A DNA stretch of 64,000 bases from Rubrivirga sp. SAORIC476 (GCF_002283555.1 NZ_MVOI01000003.1:394536-458535), one strand, 5' to 3'. Positions 41,832 through 49,998 are shown, numbered from the stretch's first letter. Translations and numbers: made by a program. Notes: generated by a model from the sequence alone, not told the origin.

Positions 41832-42560
41832 TCAGCGAGGCCCGAAGAGCGCCGTCCCCACGCGGACGTGGGTCGCGCCCTCTTCCACCGCCACGCCGAA
41901 GTCGCCACTCATGCCCATCGACAGGATGGACAGAGGGGCCGGTGCGTCGTCGTAGAGACGCCGCAACCGCTGGAACGCGGGGCGGACGACGCGGTCGAGG
42001 TCGCCTTCGTCCTCCGCGATGGCGGCCATGCCCATCAGGCCCACGAGGCGGAGGTTGGGGCGCTCACCGACGGCGGCCAGCAGATCCGGCGCGGCGTCGG
42101 GCGCGAGGCCGTGCTTGGCGTCCTCATCGGAGATGTTGACCTGCACGAGCACGGGCAGCACACGCCCCGCCTCGGCCGCCCACTTGTCGAGCGCGTTGGC
42201 CAGCCGGAGCGAGTCGAGGGCGTGGAACAGGTCGGCGCGGGCCGCGGCGTCTCGCGCCTTGTTGCGTTGCAACGAGCCGATGAGGTGCCACCGCACCGCA
42301 CCGCCTGCGCTCTCGCCCGGCATCGCGTCCGACTTCTCGACGAGCTCCTGGACGCGGTTCTCGCCGAGGTCGCGGAGCCCGGCCGCCACCGCCGCGCGAA
42401 CGGTCTCCAGCGGACGCGTCTTCGTGACCGCGACGAGCGTGACCGCGCCGGGGTCGCGTCCCCCGCGATGGGCCGCCTCGGCGATCCGGTCGCGGACACG
42501 GGCCGCACGGTCGGCGATGGTCGAGGTCAGAGCAGGGTCGGGTGTCGGCGATGTGGACAT
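41832..42560 (-). CDS. YggS/YlmE-type pyridoxal phosphate homeostasis protein
   Basis: A 242-residue PLP-binding protein of the alanine-racemase-like barrel. Signatures are VTLVAVTKTRP with the PLP lysine, GENRVQELVEK, WHLIGSLQRNKA, VLVQVNISDEDAKHGL, LMGMAAI, and SMGMSGDFGVAVEEGATHVRVGTALFG. Start MSTSPTPD chosen over an upstream in-frame ATG because of family length. It precedes the small membrane protein and divIVA on the same strand, as ylmE precedes divIVA in many Gram-positive bacteria. Confidence 0.93.
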   Translation of the reverse strand: MSTSPTPDPALTSTIADRAARVRDRIAEAAHRGGRDPGAVTLVAVTKTRPLETVRAAVAAGLRDLGENRVQELVEKSDAMPGESAGGAVRWHLIGSLQRNKARDAAARADLFHALDSLRLANALDKWAAEAGRVLPVLVQVNISDEDAKHGLAPDAAPDLLAAVGERPNLRLVGLMGMAAIAEDEGDLDRVVRPAFQRLRRLYDDAPAPLSILSMGMSGDFGVAVEEGATHVRVGTALFGPR

Positions 42561-43043
42561 GGGATGCGTACCCACCGTCGACCGACGGGATCCGACTGCG
42601 CACGGCGACCGCGGGGCGCATTGAGGCTTCACATTCCGTTTTTACCGGACCTAAGTCGTGGCCCTGCGAGGTCTCCCGGTCCTGTACTCCATTCCCGCTT
42701 CGGCCACCGCTTCGGCGGCACATGCAGGCACATCGATGCCATATGAGACACGAAGTCCGAACAGGCGAGCGTGCCCTGATGACTCTCCGGATCGCGGCCC
42801 CTGAACATAACGGTCCGCCCACAAGCCGGGGAATCCCCTATCCCGCGAAGACGCGACTGTGCACCTCGACTCGTATTGCGTACAGAAACAGATCCCGACC
42901 TCATCACCATATCCCGGACAGAGAGACGCGTCGGCCGCGCGCGCCGAGGCCGGCCAGGAACGGCCGAAGGGCGGAAGGAGCCAGCACGAGAGCCGCGTTG
43001 GCAACATTCTTGGATCCGGGTCGGCATCCCCACCACGGATGAA
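42561..43043. other. 483-base gap without a recognisable gene
   Basis: This is the longest non-coding stretch in the window. Its G+C is lower than the surroundings and stop codons are more even in all frames. I see no RNA gene, repeat array or convincing conserved reading frame. It could be a decayed gene, a long regulatory region for the genes on both sides, or an unknown small RNA. Confidence 0.6.
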
Positions 43044-43595
43044 ATGAACCCGACTCTGCTGTCCCGCCTCGGTTGCGCCCGAGCCGACTGGCTCCACGGC
43101 GCCCCCGACGCCTGGAACCGCTACCTCGCCTGCCTCCACCTCGTCACGGCGGTCGCCTCAGAGGCGGGCGACGGCATGGCGACGGCGGAAGCCCCGGAGG
43201 TAGTGCTCGCGGGCGCGACGGCCCAGGGGAGCGGCGGGTGCGTACTCGCCGGAGACGACGACGGCCTGCCTCCCTTGCCCACCCTGGAAGGAGTCGAAGC
43301 GGCGCTGGTCGACGCGGGTCTTGCCCCGACCCTCGTAGCCCCCCCCGAAGTCGCCTGGGTCGCCAGGACGCGTCCTCGTTCCCAGGCTCCGGCTGTGCCC
43401 CCCTCCCCCCCGGCTCTGATCGAGTGGCATCCGCACCCGGACCGTGTGCTGGGTCTGACTCCCATGCCGAGTCCGGCGGCGATCCCTCACGCGGCTCCCG
43501 CGCCCGCGAGGACACGGCGCAAGACCTCCTCCAGTCGCTCGCCCCTCGCTGACTGGATGAAGCTGGCCGGGCGACGCTCCCTGCACGCCGCCTGA
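43044..43595 (+). CDS. hypothetical protein
   Basis: A 183-residue protein starting MNPTLLSRLGCARADWLHGAPDAWNRY. The N-terminal 50 residues look helical and Cys-containing, the middle has a beta pattern (ATAQGSGGCVLAGDDDG), and the C-terminal part is Pro/Ala-rich, then basic. Third-base G+C is high, as in real genes here. Unknown function; it follows the 483-base gap and precedes the TIGR00266 gene. Confidence 0.55.
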   Translation: MNPTLLSRLGCARADWLHGAPDAWNRYLACLHLVTAVASEAGDGMATAEAPEVVLAGATAQGSGGCVLAGDDDGLPPLPTLEGVEAALVDAGLAPTLVAPPEVAWVARTRPRSQAPAVPPSPPALIEWHPHPDRVLGLTPMPSPAAIPHAAPAPARTRRKTSSSRSPLADWMKLAGRRSLHAA

Positions 43596-43628
43596 GCAGG
43601 TGCTGACCGCTCGGATGCCTGTTTCCCG

Positions 43629-43638
43629 TAGCATGGAG
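43629..43638 (+). promoter_or_regulatory. TAGCATGGAG promoter-like box
   Basis: TAGCATGGAG lies 32 bases before the ATG at 43661; looser match to the recurrent box. Confidence 0.3.
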
Positions 43639-43660
43639 AGTCTCTCCACCTCCGACCCCC

Positions 43661-44461
43661 ATGCCCGTTCACGACATCGACTACCGCCTCATCGGTGACG
43701 ACCTCCAGATCGTCGAAGTAGAGCTCGACCCCGGCGAGGCCGTCCGTGCGGAGGCCGGCGCCATGCTCTACATGGATGCGGGCATCCGCATGGACACGGG
43801 GACCGGCGGCGGCTTCATGCGCGGCCTCAAACGACGGATCGCGGGCGAGAGCTTCTTCATCACGTCGTTCATGAACGAGGGCCGAGGCAAGGCGCGGGCG
43901 GCCTTCAGCGCGCCCTACCCCGGCAAGGTGATCCCGCTCGACCTCGGCGCCCACGGTGGACGCTTCCTGTGCCAGAAGGACACGTTCCTGTGCGCCGCCG
44001 ACGGCATCGAGATCGAAGTCGCCTTCACCAAGAAGATGGGCGCGGGTCTGTTCGGCGGCGAGGGCTTCATCCTCCAGAAGCTGACCGGCGACGGGCTGGC
44101 GTTCTGCCACGCGGGCGGCACCATCATCGAGCGCGACCTCGCCGCGGGCGAGGTGCTGCGCGTCGACACCGGCTGCCTCGTGGCCTTCTCGGAGTCGGTC
44201 GACTACGACATCCAGTTCCAGGGAGGCTTCAAGAACGCGCTCTTCGGTGGTGAGGGGCTGTTCCTGGCGAAGGTCGAAGGACCGGGCAAGGTGTTTCTCC
44301 AGAGCCTCCCCTTCTCGCGCCTCGCGGATCGCATCGTGGCGGCCAGCCGGGGCTACGCGCGGCAGGGCGAGACCAACCGCGGGGGCTCCGGCGCGCTCGG
44401 CGCCATCGGTGGGCTGGCCGCGGGCGGCCTCCTCGGTGGGCTGCTGGGCGAAGACAACTGA
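43661..44461 (+). CDS. TIGR00266/AIM24-family protein
   Basis: A 266-residue protein. The family pattern is clear: YRLIGDDLQIVEVELDPGEAVRAEAGAMLYMD, GRGKARAAFSAPYPGKVIPLDLG, KDTFLCAADG, KKMGAGLFGGEGFILQKLTG, and VDTGCLVAFSESVDYDIQF. It ends in a Gly/Leu-rich tail GLAAGGLLGGLLGED. The beta-prism-like family is widespread, related to mitochondrial AIM24, and lacks a firm function in bacteria. Confidence 0.92.
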   Translation: MPVHDIDYRLIGDDLQIVEVELDPGEAVRAEAGAMLYMDAGIRMDTGTGGGFMRGLKRRIAGESFFITSFMNEGRGKARAAFSAPYPGKVIPLDLGAHGGRFLCQKDTFLCAADGIEIEVAFTKKMGAGLFGGEGFILQKLTGDGLAFCHAGGTIIERDLAAGEVLRVDTGCLVAFSESVDYDIQFQGGFKNALFGGEGLFLAKVEGPGKVFLQSLPFSRLADRIVAASRGYARQGETNRGGSGALGAIGGLAAGGLLGGLLGEDN

Positions 44462-44507
44462 TGGCGAATGGCGGGCGCGTCCGTCCTGCTTTGCCCCTGG
44501 CCGCTCG

Positions 44508-45668
44508 CTACCGACCCGCCTCCTCCACCTCCTCGAAGAGCGCGTCGAACCTGGACGCCTTGATGGGCCAGGCGAGGTCGGCGGGGACCTCGCGGAGGAC
44601 GTCGACCGGGAGTGGGTGTGCGTCACCGCGGAGGATGGCCCGGAGCGTCTCGAAGAGCTGGTCCTCGGAGTCGTAGAGCACCGGTGCGTGAAGCAACGGA
44701 TGGTGGAGCCGCTCCGGAATCAGCTCCGGGTACGTCAGCCGGTCGGGCAGCAGCGGGTGGCAGCCGCAGTGGATGGCCTCCAGCATCGAGATGCCGAAAA
44801 ACTCGTGGATGGAGGTCGAGACCACGAGGTCGGAGCGCCACAGGAGCGCCGCGTAGTCGGCGAACGACTCGGCGTAGCCGTAGTGGAGGACGCGCTCGGC
44901 GTAGCGCCGGAAGCCCGCCTCGAAGGCGGGCGGCTGCTCGGCGAACGTCTTGCCCGCGAGGATGAGGCGGAAGCGCTCGCCCGCGTCGTCCAGCCGGTTC
45001 ATGACCCGGAAGAAAGCCTCGGGGTCCTTGTCGTACTCCCAGCGGTGGTTCCAGAGGATGACCGGCGGCCCCGGCTCCCGGGCCTTGCGCGCCTCGGCGG
45101 CCGGGCGGGCGGCGTCGAGCCCGGCGAGGTCGAGCCCGAGGCCGAGCACCTGGCTCTTGGCGCGGAGGCCGGGCAGCTCGCCGACATGCGTGTAGTCGGG
45201 GAAGCGCCGCAGCAGGTCGGGCAGCGCGCCGAAGAACTCGTCGAGGTGGAACTGGCTGTTGAACACCACCCGGTCGGCGGTCAGCGCGGAGAGGTAGTTG
45301 ACCGTCGCGTAGGTGTAGTCCCGCTCCAGAGCCGCCTCGCCGGACGGCGCGGGGCGCAGCGGGTACGTGAGCTGGTTCTCGTGGAGGTAGAGCACCACCG
45401 GCACGTCGGCCAGCCAGTCGCGGCTGAGCGCCAGCATGGCGGGCAGGTTGACCATGTCGGACGCCAGCACGAGGTCGGGCCGCCAGCCGTCGGCGCACGC
45501 CTCACGGGCCTTCTCGGCGAGCGTCACCGCGCCGCCCTGCATTCTCCACTTCCAGTACCGCGCGGCCATCGACACCACGCGGACGTCGTGCATGCTGTGC
45601 GCCGCCAGCCCGTCCAGAAAGACGCGGTGCGACCCGCCGAACCAGGGCTCCAGGGCGAGGACGTTCAT
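44508..45668 (-). CDS. tRNA-queuosine alpha-mannosyltransferase-like glycosyltransferase (DUF3524)
   Basis: A 386-residue two-domain enzyme. The N-terminal DUF3524 domain covers about residues 1-170 (LALEPWFGGSHRVFLDGLA, MAARYWKWRMQGGA, LHENQLTYPL, ATVNYLSALTADRVVFNSQFHLDEF). The C-terminal GT-B domain has LWNHRWEYDKDPEAFF and VSTSIHEFFGISMLEAIHCGC, the donor-site block. This arrangement matches the GTDC1/QTMAN family that mannosylates queuosine in animal tRNA-Asp. The bacterial acceptor is not known to me. It is a stand-alone gene. Confidence 0.85.
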   Translation of the reverse strand: MNVLALEPWFGGSHRVFLDGLAAHSMHDVRVVSMAARYWKWRMQGGAVTLAEKAREACADGWRPDLVLASDMVNLPAMLALSRDWLADVPVVLYLHENQLTYPLRPAPSGEAALERDYTYATVNYLSALTADRVVFNSQFHLDEFFGALPDLLRRFPDYTHVGELPGLRAKSQVLGLGLDLAGLDAARPAAEARKAREPGPPVILWNHRWEYDKDPEAFFRVMNRLDDAGERFRLILAGKTFAEQPPAFEAGFRRYAERVLHYGYAESFADYAALLWRSDLVVSTSIHEFFGISMLEAIHCGCHPLLPDRLTYPELIPERLHHPLLHAPVLYDSEDQLFETLRAILRGDAHPLPVDVLREVPADLAWPIKASRFDALFEEVEEAGR

Positions 45669-45721
45669 AAAGCGAGGGAACTGAGCCGTGGAGGACGGGG
45701 ACGCCCCTCTCTCCTCGCCCG

Positions 45722-45952
45722 TTACTCGTTGCTCAATTCCTCCGCCAGCGCCTCCGATTCCTCCGGCGTGGTCGGGCGGACGATGGCGATGGAGCGCACC
45801 TGGAGGGCCTGCCGGAGGCGCGTGTCCTTGACCTCCACGGGCGACACCGGGCGCTCCTCGCCCGCTTCGAGGTGGAGCGTCCGCGTGTCGAGGCGGAGGT
45901 CGAGCGGGCGCTCGGACACGTTCTTGATGATCATCCCACGGCGTTCGGGCAT
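45722..45952 (-). CDS. hypothetical small protein
   Basis: A 76-residue acidic protein: MPERRGMIIKNVSERPLDLRLDTRTLHLEAG, then EERPVSPVEVKDTRLRQALQVRSIAIVRP and a Glu-rich end. It reads as a compact beta domain. No family recognised. MIIKNVSERP (45934) is an alternative start. A TATCTTGG box lies 36 bases upstream of the chosen start. Divergent from comF-like gene; 54 bases after the glycosyltransferase start. Confidence 0.65.
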   Translation of the reverse strand: MPERRGMIIKNVSERPLDLRLDTRTLHLEAGEERPVSPVEVKDTRLRQALQVRSIAIVRPTTPEESEALAEELSNE

Positions 45953-45980
45953 CGGGCGGAGTTGGAGGAGAAGGGAAGGA

Positions 45981-45988
45981 CCAAGATA
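45981..45988 (-). promoter_or_regulatory. TATCTTGG promoter-like box
   Basis: Minus-strand TATCTTGG, 36 bases before the start at 45952. Confidence 0.35.
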
Positions 45989-45994
45989 TTGCTT

Positions 45995-46726
45995 GTGGCT
46001 TCCCCCGCCCGCGTGTCCGGTTCGTCCGCTGTTCGCTCCACGATCGCCCGCCTCGGCGGCTGGGCAGGGGGCCTGCTGAGCGGCCTCGCCGGGCTGGCCT
46101 ACCCCACGCTCTGCCTCGGCTGCGAGGCCCGTCTGCCGACGCCCCACGAGGCCCTCTGCCCGTCCTGCCTCCGCGGCCTCCCGCGCGCCGACGCCCAGGC
46201 CGCCGCCGCGATGCTCGCCCACACCCGCATCGACCACGCCGTGGTGCTGTGGGCCTTCGACCCCGGCGGGACGGTCCGCCGCGTGCAGCACGCGCTGAAG
46301 TATGGCGGACGCCCGACCCTGGGCGCTGGGATCGGGCGGATCCTCGGCGAGGCCGTCCGTGAGGCCGGGGCGTCCCCCGACCTCGTCAGCGCCATCCCGC
46401 TCTCGCGCCTCCGCATGCTGGAGCGCGGCTACAACCAGTCGGCCGCGCTGGCCGAGGGGGCGGCCGAGGTCCTGGCCGCCCCCGTCGCCGACCTGCTCGT
46501 CCGCACCAGGCCGACGCTGGCGCAGGCGCGGCTCTCGGCGGCCGAACGCATCCGCAACGTCGCCGGAGCCTTCGCCCTCGCTCCCGGCGCCGACGTGGCC
46601 GGACGCCGCGTCCTCCTCGTGGACGACGTGCTGACGACCGGCGCGACCCTCGCCGCCGCGGCCCTCCCACTCCTCGACGCCGGGGCGCGGGTCGACGTGG
46701 GCGCCCTCGCGCTGGCGGGGGCGTAA
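45995..46726 (+). CDS. ComF-family phosphoribosyltransferase-like protein
   Basis: A 243-residue protein with an N-terminal four-Cys zinc site (PTLCLGCEARL and LCPSCLRGL) and a C-terminal PRTase domain. The PRPP loop is VLLVDDVLTTGAT, and RLRMLERGYNQSAALAEG and RTRPTLAQARLSAAERIRNV are ComF family blocks. ComF proteins are needed for DNA uptake in naturally competent bacteria. No ATG fits. GTG 45995 was chosen; a TTG at 45989, eight bases after AAGGA, is an alternative. Confidence 0.88.
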   Translation: MASPARVSGSSAVRSTIARLGGWAGGLLSGLAGLAYPTLCLGCEARLPTPHEALCPSCLRGLPRADAQAAAAMLAHTRIDHAVVLWAFDPGGTVRRVQHALKYGGRPTLGAGIGRILGEAVREAGASPDLVSAIPLSRLRMLERGYNQSAALAEGAAEVLAAPVADLLVRTRPTLAQARLSAAERIRNVAGAFALAPGADVAGRRVLLVDDVLTTGATLAAAALPLLDAGARVDVGALALAGA

Positions 46727-46810
46727 CAGCGAGCGGGCGGGAGGACGGCGTGTCGCTCGTGCTGCCGACGTTCCTTCGCCTCTCCGGCCTCCCGCAACCG
46801 TGTCCCCTGT

Positions 46811-47449
46811 TTACGCGAGCGGAGCGAGTGCCACCCGCCTCGGACAGAGGCTCGCCTCGGCCGGGTCGTTGGTCGCCAGCACCACGACCCGCGCCTCGTC
46901 GGCGACGAGGGAAGCCGTGAGGTCGCGTCCGGCGGCGTCGAGCGTGGCGCCGGGCTCATCGAGCAGCAGCACCGCGGGGTCGTGGACGAGCGCCGTCGCG
47001 ATCCGGAGCCGCTGGCGCATGCCGGTCGAGAACGCCGACACCGGGTCGTCCATCCGCTCCCCGAGGCCGACGCGGTCCAGCGTGGACTCCACGCGTGCGG
47101 CAGCGCCGGGCAAGGACCGGGCGCGCGCGAGGAAGGCCAGCGTCTCACGCGCCGTCAGCATGTCGTAGAGGTCGAGCGCGGGCGCCACGTAGCCGATCCG
47201 CATCGGCACGTCGCGGGGGGGCACCGTCGCGCCGTCGACCTCCAGCCGAGTCTCGCCGCCCGTGGGGGCCAGCAGGCCCGCGAACAGCAGCAGCAGCGTG
47301 GACTTGCCGGAGCCGTTCGCACCGACCACCGCCAGCGGTGCGCCCGGCTCGACCGTCACCGAAAGCCCGTCGAACAGACGGCGGCGGCCGTACCGCATCG
47401 AGAGATGATCGGCGATGAGGCGAGCGGGCACGGATGTTGACTGAGACAC
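46811..47449 (-). CDS. ABC transporter ATP-binding protein (CcmA-like)
   Basis: A 212-residue single ABC ATPase. Walker A is GANGSGKST, the signature is FSTGMRQRLRIA, and Walker B is AVLLLDEP followed by GATLDAAGRD. The switch position where ABC ATPases have His reads ATNDPAEA, so the H-loop His appears to be Asn. Length and the phrase MRYGRRRLFDGLSVTVEPG recall heme exporter ATPase CcmA. No permease gene is beside it. GTG 47449 taken as start; GTG 47431 possible. Divergent from the SodC-like lipoprotein. Confidence 0.85.
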   Translation of the reverse strand: MSQSTSVPARLIADHLSMRYGRRRLFDGLSVTVEPGAPLAVVGANGSGKSTLLLLFAGLLAPTGGETRLEVDGATVPPRDVPMRIGYVAPALDLYDMLTARETLAFLARARSLPGAAARVESTLDRVGLGERMDDPVSAFSTGMRQRLRIATALVHDPAVLLLDEPGATLDAAGRDLTASLVADEARVVVLATNDPAEASLCPRRVALAPLA

Positions 47450-47504
47450 CTGTGAAGCTAGCCCCGGGCAGAACACACCTCCCGCCCGCCCGTTGCACCG
47501 GCCC

Positions 47505-48119
47505 ATGCGCTCCGCCCGTCCCCTGCTCCTGATCGCTCCCCTCGCCCTCGCGCTGGCGGCCTGCGAGGGCACCGCGCCGGCGCCGACCGAGGGCGACGCG
47601 GCCGAGGCGGACACCCTCCGCGCGGACGCTCTCGCCGAGTCGGCGGTCCCCCTGGACACGGTCGACGTGCAGGGCGTCTCGGTGGCACGAGCGCGGGTGC
47701 AGGCTGCCGCCGAGGGCACGGCGACAGGCGTGGTGACGCTGTCGCGCGTGTCGGGTGGCGTCCGTGTGCTGGCCGAGGTGCAGGGCCTCACCCCGGAGGC
47801 GTTCCACGCGCTCCAGATCTTGAGCGGGCGCGACTGCCAGGCCGACCCCGCCGAGCACCTCCGCGCGGCGGCCGACACCTCGCACGGCGGCCCCTACTCC
47901 CTGCCCGGCCTGCGCCACGCGGGCGACCTCGGCAGCATCCGCGGCGAAGGCGATGGTGCGGGCCGCTACGACCGCATCGACGCGGTCCTGTCGCTCGACG
48001 GCACGACCTCACCCGTGGGCCGTGCGCTCGTGATCCGGGCCCTCCGCGACGACGCGGCCAGCCCCGACGGCGCGGCGGGCGAGGTGATCGGATGTGGCGT
48101 GATCGAGAGGGTCCGATGA
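47505..48119 (+). CDS. SodC-like lipoprotein lacking copper ligands
   Basis: A 204-residue lipoprotein (LALAAC, Cys20) with a Cu/Zn superoxide dismutase fold. FHALQILSGRDC, SHGGPYSLPGLRHAGDLGSI, GRALVIRALRDDA and AGEVIGCGVIE follow the SodC order. The zinc site appears kept (His118, His127, His138, Asp141) and the Cys pair 111/197 could form the usual disulfide. Of the copper ligands only His101 remains: the second His is Leu103 and the last is Arg178. It is therefore probably not a dismutase and may have become a structural or zinc-binding protein. Confidence 0.8.
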   Translation: MRSARPLLLIAPLALALAACEGTAPAPTEGDAAEADTLRADALAESAVPLDTVDVQGVSVARARVQAAAEGTATGVVTLSRVSGGVRVLAEVQGLTPEAFHALQILSGRDCQADPAEHLRAAADTSHGGPYSLPGLRHAGDLGSIRGEGDGAGRYDRIDAVLSLDGTTSPVGRALVIRALRDDAASPDGAAGEVIGCGVIERVR

Positions 48120-48946
48120 AGCAGGCCGCCTTTACACTCGCCGCCCTCGTGCTGGGCCTGGGCCTCGGGTGGTCGCTGCACCGGCAGTTGCAGCCGCCTC
48201 CTCCCCCGCCGCCGCCCTCGGCCGGCATGACGCCCGCCGTCGACTCGCTGGCGTCGTACGTGACCCGGCTGCGCAGTCGGTTCGAGCAGCTCCGCGAGCC
48301 GACCTCCGGCGAGGAGAACCGGCTCCGCCGTCCCGCCACGCCGTCCTACACCGAGCACCTCGACCGCGCCGACTCGCTCGGCGTGCCTCCGCTCGACACC
48401 GAGGCCGAACTGGCGACTCACCTGCGGACGGGCCGCCTCGTGCCGCTGGTCGACAACGAGTTCTACGTCGTCCGCATCCTCGAACATTCGAAGCCGTTCG
48501 TACGGCCGGTCCTCCGGGAGCGCCTCGACGAGGTCGGCCGCCGCTTCCAGACGGCCCTCGCCGACGCCGGGTTGCCGCCGTTCCGCGTCACGGTCTCCTC
48601 GGCCCTGCGCACGGCCGACCTGCAGCGCGACCTCGCGCGCACCAACCGCAACGCCACCTCGGGCCGCTCCAGCCACGAGTACGGCGCCTCCGTAGACCTC
48701 GTCTACACCCGCTACGCGCTCTGGCCCACGGCATCCGATACGCTCCAGGTGCCTTTCACCGACCCGGCCATCCCCAAGGCGCAGCGCCTCGCCTCCCGGT
48801 GGGCGGACGACCTCGCGGGGACCTACGACGACCGCCTCTTCGGTGCCCTCGCGCGCGTCCTCGGTGAGATGCAGGACGAGGGCCTGCTGCTGGTCCTGCT
48901 GGAGGACGAGCAGCCTGTCTTCCACCTCACCCTCGACGGCGAGTGA
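48116..48946 (+). CDS. DUF5715 family protein, first copy
   Basis: A 276-residue protein with an N-terminal membrane anchor (AAFTLAALVLGLGLGWSL) and a Pro-rich spacer. The C-terminal domain carries FRVTVSSALRTADLQRDLARTNRNATSGRSSHEYGASVDLVY, the DUF5715 pattern that resembles M15 peptidases; Ser-Ser-His and Asp are candidate active-site residues. ATGA overlap with the SodC-like gene and GTGA overlap with the second copy. Possible cell-wall peptidase. Confidence 0.82.
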   Translation: MKQAAFTLAALVLGLGLGWSLHRQLQPPPPPPPPSAGMTPAVDSLASYVTRLRSRFEQLREPTSGEENRLRRPATPSYTEHLDRADSLGVPPLDTEAELATHLRTGRLVPLVDNEFYVVRILEHSKPFVRPVLRERLDEVGRRFQTALADAGLPPFRVTVSSALRTADLQRDLARTNRNATSGRSSHEYGASVDLVYTRYALWPTASDTLQVPFTDPAIPKAQRLASRWADDLAGTYDDRLFGALARVLGEMQDEGLLLVLLEDEQPVFHLTLDGE

Positions 48947-49917
48947 GCCCTGGCGACCCATCCCACGAGGGCCTCACGCCCGCCGACGCCGTCTTCGAGG
49001 ATGCGCCCTCGATCGCATCGGCTCCGCTGATCGTGCCGACCCCGGAGCCCCCGGAGCCCCCGGCCGCCCGGCCGAGGCGAGGCCGAGCCCGGTGGGCGGC
49101 CTTCCTCGCACTGGCCATCGTGATCGGGCTCGCGGTGGTGGGCATGCGGACCAACGCGGGCGTTCGCGCCACCATGGACGCTCAGGACCGCTGGCTCGCC
49201 GAGGCGGAGGCGGCGTTCGAGGCCATCCCGCTGCTGACAGACGACGAGATCGCACTCTTGAAGCGCTCGCGCAACGCGCGCCACGTCGCCCTGGCGGAGT
49301 CGCTCGGCGTCGGCCCGCCCGACACGCGCGCCGAGGCGGAGAGCCTCGCGGTCCGCTACGACTTCGTGCGCGTCGCCACGGACTCGCTCTACACCGTCCT
49401 CCCGACCACCTCGTCGCTGCCCCTGCTGACGCCCAGCGCGGCGGCGGCGCTGGACTCCATCGCGGTCCGCTTCCGGAGCTACCTCGCTCAACGTGGACTC
49501 CCGCCGTTCCGCTTCGCCGTGTCGTCGCTCTGGCGGACGGGCGCCGACCAGGCCGCGCTCCGGGGGACCAACGTCAACGCCGCCGCGGGGCGCTCCAGCC
49601 ACGAGTACGGCACGACCTACGACCTGACCTACAACCCGACGCGCTACTCGCCCGCGCCGGACGCGCTCCCGCCGCCGCCGCGCCTCGACCCGCGCGTGCC
49701 CGGCCCCATCGAGCCGATGCTCCGCGAGCGCCTCGATCAGCGGCAGAGACGCGCGCTCGACCGCCTCGCCGAGACCTACCCGTCGCGCCTGACGGCGGCC
49801 CTCGGCCGCGCGCTGATCGACCTGGAGGACGCGGGCGTGATCGCGGTCGTCCGCGAGGAGCGGCAGCCGGTGTACCACGTCACAGTCGCCCGACGGACGG
49901 CCGCCGTCGCGCAGTAG
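48943..49917 (+). CDS. DUF5715 family protein, second copy
   Basis: A 324-residue paralogue of the preceding gene. GTG start overlaps its stop. It has one membrane helix (WAAFLALAIVIGLAVVGM, about residues 51-68), a Glu-rich helical part and the DUF5715 block FRFAVSSLWRTGADQAALRGTNVNAAAGRSSHEYGTTYDLTY. The tandem copies share the family core and differ mainly at the N-terminus. Probably an inner-membrane protein facing the periplasm; function unknown. Confidence 0.82.
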   Translation: MSPGDPSHEGLTPADAVFEDAPSIASAPLIVPTPEPPEPPAARPRRGRARWAAFLALAIVIGLAVVGMRTNAGVRATMDAQDRWLAEAEAAFEAIPLLTDDEIALLKRSRNARHVALAESLGVGPPDTRAEAESLAVRYDFVRVATDSLYTVLPTTSSLPLLTPSAAAALDSIAVRFRSYLAQRGLPPFRFAVSSLWRTGADQAALRGTNVNAAAGRSSHEYGTTYDLTYNPTRYSPAPDALPPPPRLDPRVPGPIEPMLRERLDQRQRRALDRLAETYPSRLTAALGRALIDLEDAGVIAVVREERQPVYHVTVARRTAAVAQ

Positions 49918-49928
49918 CCCGCCCCGGT

Positions 49929-49949
49929 CCGCCTCGGCGCCGAGGCCGG
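49929..49949. repeat. CCGCCTCGG palindrome, copy 4
   Basis: Contains the perfect 16-base palindrome GCCTCGGCGCCGAGGC (49931-49946), 14 bases after the DUF5715 stop. Confidence 0.7.
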
Positions 49950-49998
49950 CAACGTCGGCGGGGCGAGCGTGTCTGGGGAGGGTCCTACTGCTGTACCG

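Noticed and set aside
42542-43139. Open frames on both strands in the 483-base gap
   Set aside because: Mixed codon use, His/Pro/Arg-rich translations and no third-base bias; not supported as genes.
47505-48119. Active Cu/Zn superoxide dismutase
   Set aside because: The fold pattern is right but two copper ligands are substituted, so I call it SodC-like only.
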